Source of the DNA: an uncultured Prevotella sp. | GTDB taxonomy: Bacteria > Bacteroidota > Bacteroidia > Bacteroidales > Bacteroidaceae | Length of the DNA: 64,000 nt | Direction of reading: 5' to 3' | Assembly: GCA_900541335.1 (NCBI GenBank) | Contig: UQJC01000003.1 | Span: 1 to 64,000 of the forward strand | In this document: positions 62,568-64,000 of the stretch, one piece after another | How the letters are laid out: each line of letters begins with the position of its first letter | Position numbering within the stretch: the first letter of the stretch is position 1 | Notes under the pieces: model-generated | Seen by the model: the letters and a program-made list of their open reading frames with translations, nothing else | The model's database searches: none | Told to the model about the DNA's origin: nothing | Translations under genes and position numbers: made by a program

Positions 62568-64000
62568 TTATTCGATAGTTACATCAAATACGTAACCCTT
62601 CTGCCAAGTGAGATCTACAGCAAGACCAAATGACAGGTTCGTTGCGCGGAGGTCGGGCAACGTGTAGTAAGCATTTTTCAATGTCTTCAGTGTGACGTTA
62701 GCAGTAGTCTTGTAATCCTGCTGGAAGATTCTGGTAGCCTTCTCTTCGTTAGCACTTTCGTTACCAGTAGGAGTTTTTTCCTTCGTCATCTTACCTACAA
62801 CATAGAAGGTAGCACCATGGGGGATGAAACCGTCCTTGCCATAGAAACCTTCTGCATCATTCTTGAATTCAAGTGCGAAGTGAATGTTGTCGTCAGTTTT
62901 CTGCGTCGGGAGAACGAGCGTGTAGTTCGTACCCTTAGCACTGTTAGCGATTGCCTTTACACCTTGTACGTCGCGGTCATAAACAGTATAGGTGCCGCCG
63001 TTTTGGCTTCCTTCTGTTATAGGATTAAACTCATAGTCAACCTTTTGGTACTGACCACCTACGAGTACACCCGTTAAGGTGAAACCATCAGTAGGAACAG
63101 CTACAAAGTCATTGCCATTCATGTTGACTTCTGCTGCGGCCTGTTTCTTATCTTGTGTACCATTGGTCGGAAGTAGAACACCATCGCACTTTACAGTTAC
63201 TGCAAAGTTGGCTACACCATAGTTCACCTTGTCTGCAAGGGCTACAGACTTCGAGTTGGTCTTTACAACCTTATCCCAACCATCGAAACTCCATCCAGTA
63301 ATATTGGAGGGGATATCGGCTGTTTGGGAAGCAGCAACTGCAGATTTTGAAGTGTAGTAAAGAGAAGCGGGGTAGGTAATCTTCTTTTCATTGATTGCCA
63401 TACCCGAGTTACCTCCCCAAGCACCAATGTTTGTAGCAGTTACATACTTGAATGCATTGTTTTCAAATGTAACTTGAGCTACACCTTCGGGAAGGTTTAC
63501 GTTTTTGGGGAAGGTCTTGTCTGCCTTCCAAGTGAGCGTAACGTTACCTGTTTCAGTGTTAGATGTTCCAGCATTGAAGAGAGCTGCATCTCCAGTTGTA
63601 ATGGCAGATTTGATAGCTTGGGCAAGAGTTGGTTCACCCGTGTTGAACTTTTCAACAGCGTTGTACAAGTCCTCCATTACAAGCTTAATGCTATTGGCAG
63701 AACCAGCTTTGAGCTTGATGAAGTTGTCATAAAGCTTCTTAGCTGGTGAGTCAGCGGTAGCATTGGCCCAACCTTCTACTGTTGCTACAGCATTCAACTG
63801 ATTCAACAAATCGATTGCTTCCTGGTCATTGGCAATGTTAGCATCGTCTGCAACAGTGGTAACCATGCCAAATTGAATACCCTTTAAAACATTTACAGCA
63901 GTAACATTTTCCGTCAGTATACCCAAAGAAAAACGTTCGTTAGCTTCTCCGTCGGCAGAACCCTGAGGTGCGTGACCATAGAAGTAGAAACTCTTTGTAC
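62568..64000 (-). CDS. Mfa1-like major fimbrial subunit (5' end beyond window)
   Basis: At least 477 residues, open to the right edge; the N-terminus, including the lipobox, is outside. The visible part starts KSFYFYGHAPQGSADGEANE, has a helical insert (about AIDLLNQLNAVATVEGWANA), and beta-rich pilin segments (NVTLTWKADKTFPKNVNLPE). It ends LSFGLAVDLTWQKGYVFDVT, the usual Mfa1-type C-terminus. The gene order with the Mfa2-like gene supports the major shaft pilin. Assembly is expected by lipoprotein export, protease trimming and donor-strand exchange. Confidence 0.8.
   Translation of the reverse strand, partial: TKSFYFYGHAPQGSADGEANERFSLGILTENVTAVNVLKGIQFGMVTTVADDANIANDQEAIDLLNQLNAVATVEGWANATADSPAKKLYDNFIKLKAGSANSIKLVMEDLYNAVEKFNTGEPTLAQAIKSAITTGDAALFNAGTSNTETGNVTLTWKADKTFPKNVNLPEGVAQVTFENNAFKYVTATNIGAWGGNSGMAINEKKITYPASLYYTSKSAVAASQTADIPSNITGWSFDGWDKVVKTNSKSVALADKVNYGVANFAVTVKCDGVLLPTNGTQDKKQAAAEVNMNGNDFVAVPTDGFTLTGVLVGGQYQKVDYEFNPITEGSQNGGTYTVYDRDVQGVKAIANSAKGTNYTLVLPTQKTDDNIHFALEFKNDAEGFYGKDGFIPHGATFYVVGKMTKEKTPTGNESANEEKATRIFQQDYKTTANVTLKTLKNAYYTLPDLRATNLSFGLAVDLTWQKGYVFDVTIE

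Overview
The window looks like chromosome of a member of the Bacteroidales (phylum Bacteroidota). Prevotellaceae or Porphyromonadaceae seem most likely, but I cannot fix the genus. The evidence is: promoters of the TTG-N19/20-TAnnTTTG type, no obvious Shine-Dalgarno sites, fimbrillin genes of the Mfa1/Mfa2 type, a TamB/TamL pair, a C10 (streptopain-like) protease, C-terminal tails resembling type IX secretion (T9SS) sorting domains, a purH-mreBCD-mrdA-rodA cluster, and a LuxS with the GCLTGNY form of its active-site loop. Base composition is roughly balanced, with two AT-rich islands: the restriction-modification genes and a patch inside the giant surface-protein gene.

Layout. 0.2-2.2 kb: an RluA-type pseudouridine synthase, then mtnN-luxS (SAH detoxification and AI-2 synthesis). 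2.4-7.3 kb: a secreted GH29 fucosidase and GH16 glycanase, adjacent and co-directional. 7.5-13 kb: housekeeping genes (YqiA-like esterase, rsmD, DUF3822, VanZ-like, DUF4250, aldo/keto reductase, RecD-like helicase). 13.5-22.3 kb: tamB, tamL and dnaA. 22.4-23.6 kb: tRNA-Ser(GGA) and a 43-bp tandem array in a gene-free kilobase. 23.6-29.7 kb: a small membrane protein, a secreted DUF4091 protein, an M20 dipeptidase, a DUF1934 protein and a C10 protease. 29.9-32.4 kb: a 42-bp tandem array and a type II R-M pair. 32.4-39.5 kb: the rod-shape operon, read purH(N-domain)-mreB-mreC-mreD-mrdA-rodA-small membrane protein. 39.8-46.2 kb: an OprP-like porin, a PiT-type phosphate transporter and a divergent OmpR-type two-component pair, with shared TTGTAAC motifs suggesting a phosphate regulon. 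46.6-58.7 kb: one 12-kb gene for a surface protein of about 4,032 residues built from eight beta-helix modules. 58.8-59.9 kb: a Y1 (HUH) transposase beside composite palindromic repeats. 59.9-64 kb: a fimbrial locus that runs off the right edge.

The most unusual material is non-coding or repetitive: a five-copy palindromic repeat (GGTCGCGGCATGCCGCGACC core), the Y1 transposase with its hairpin repeats, two unrelated minisatellites with nearly the same period, RNA-structure candidates inside the mre operon, and the shared operator-like repeats of the phosphate genes. A free-standing IMP-cyclohydrolase domain where bifunctional PurH would be expected also deserves checking. I found no CRISPR array, prophage or integrative element.
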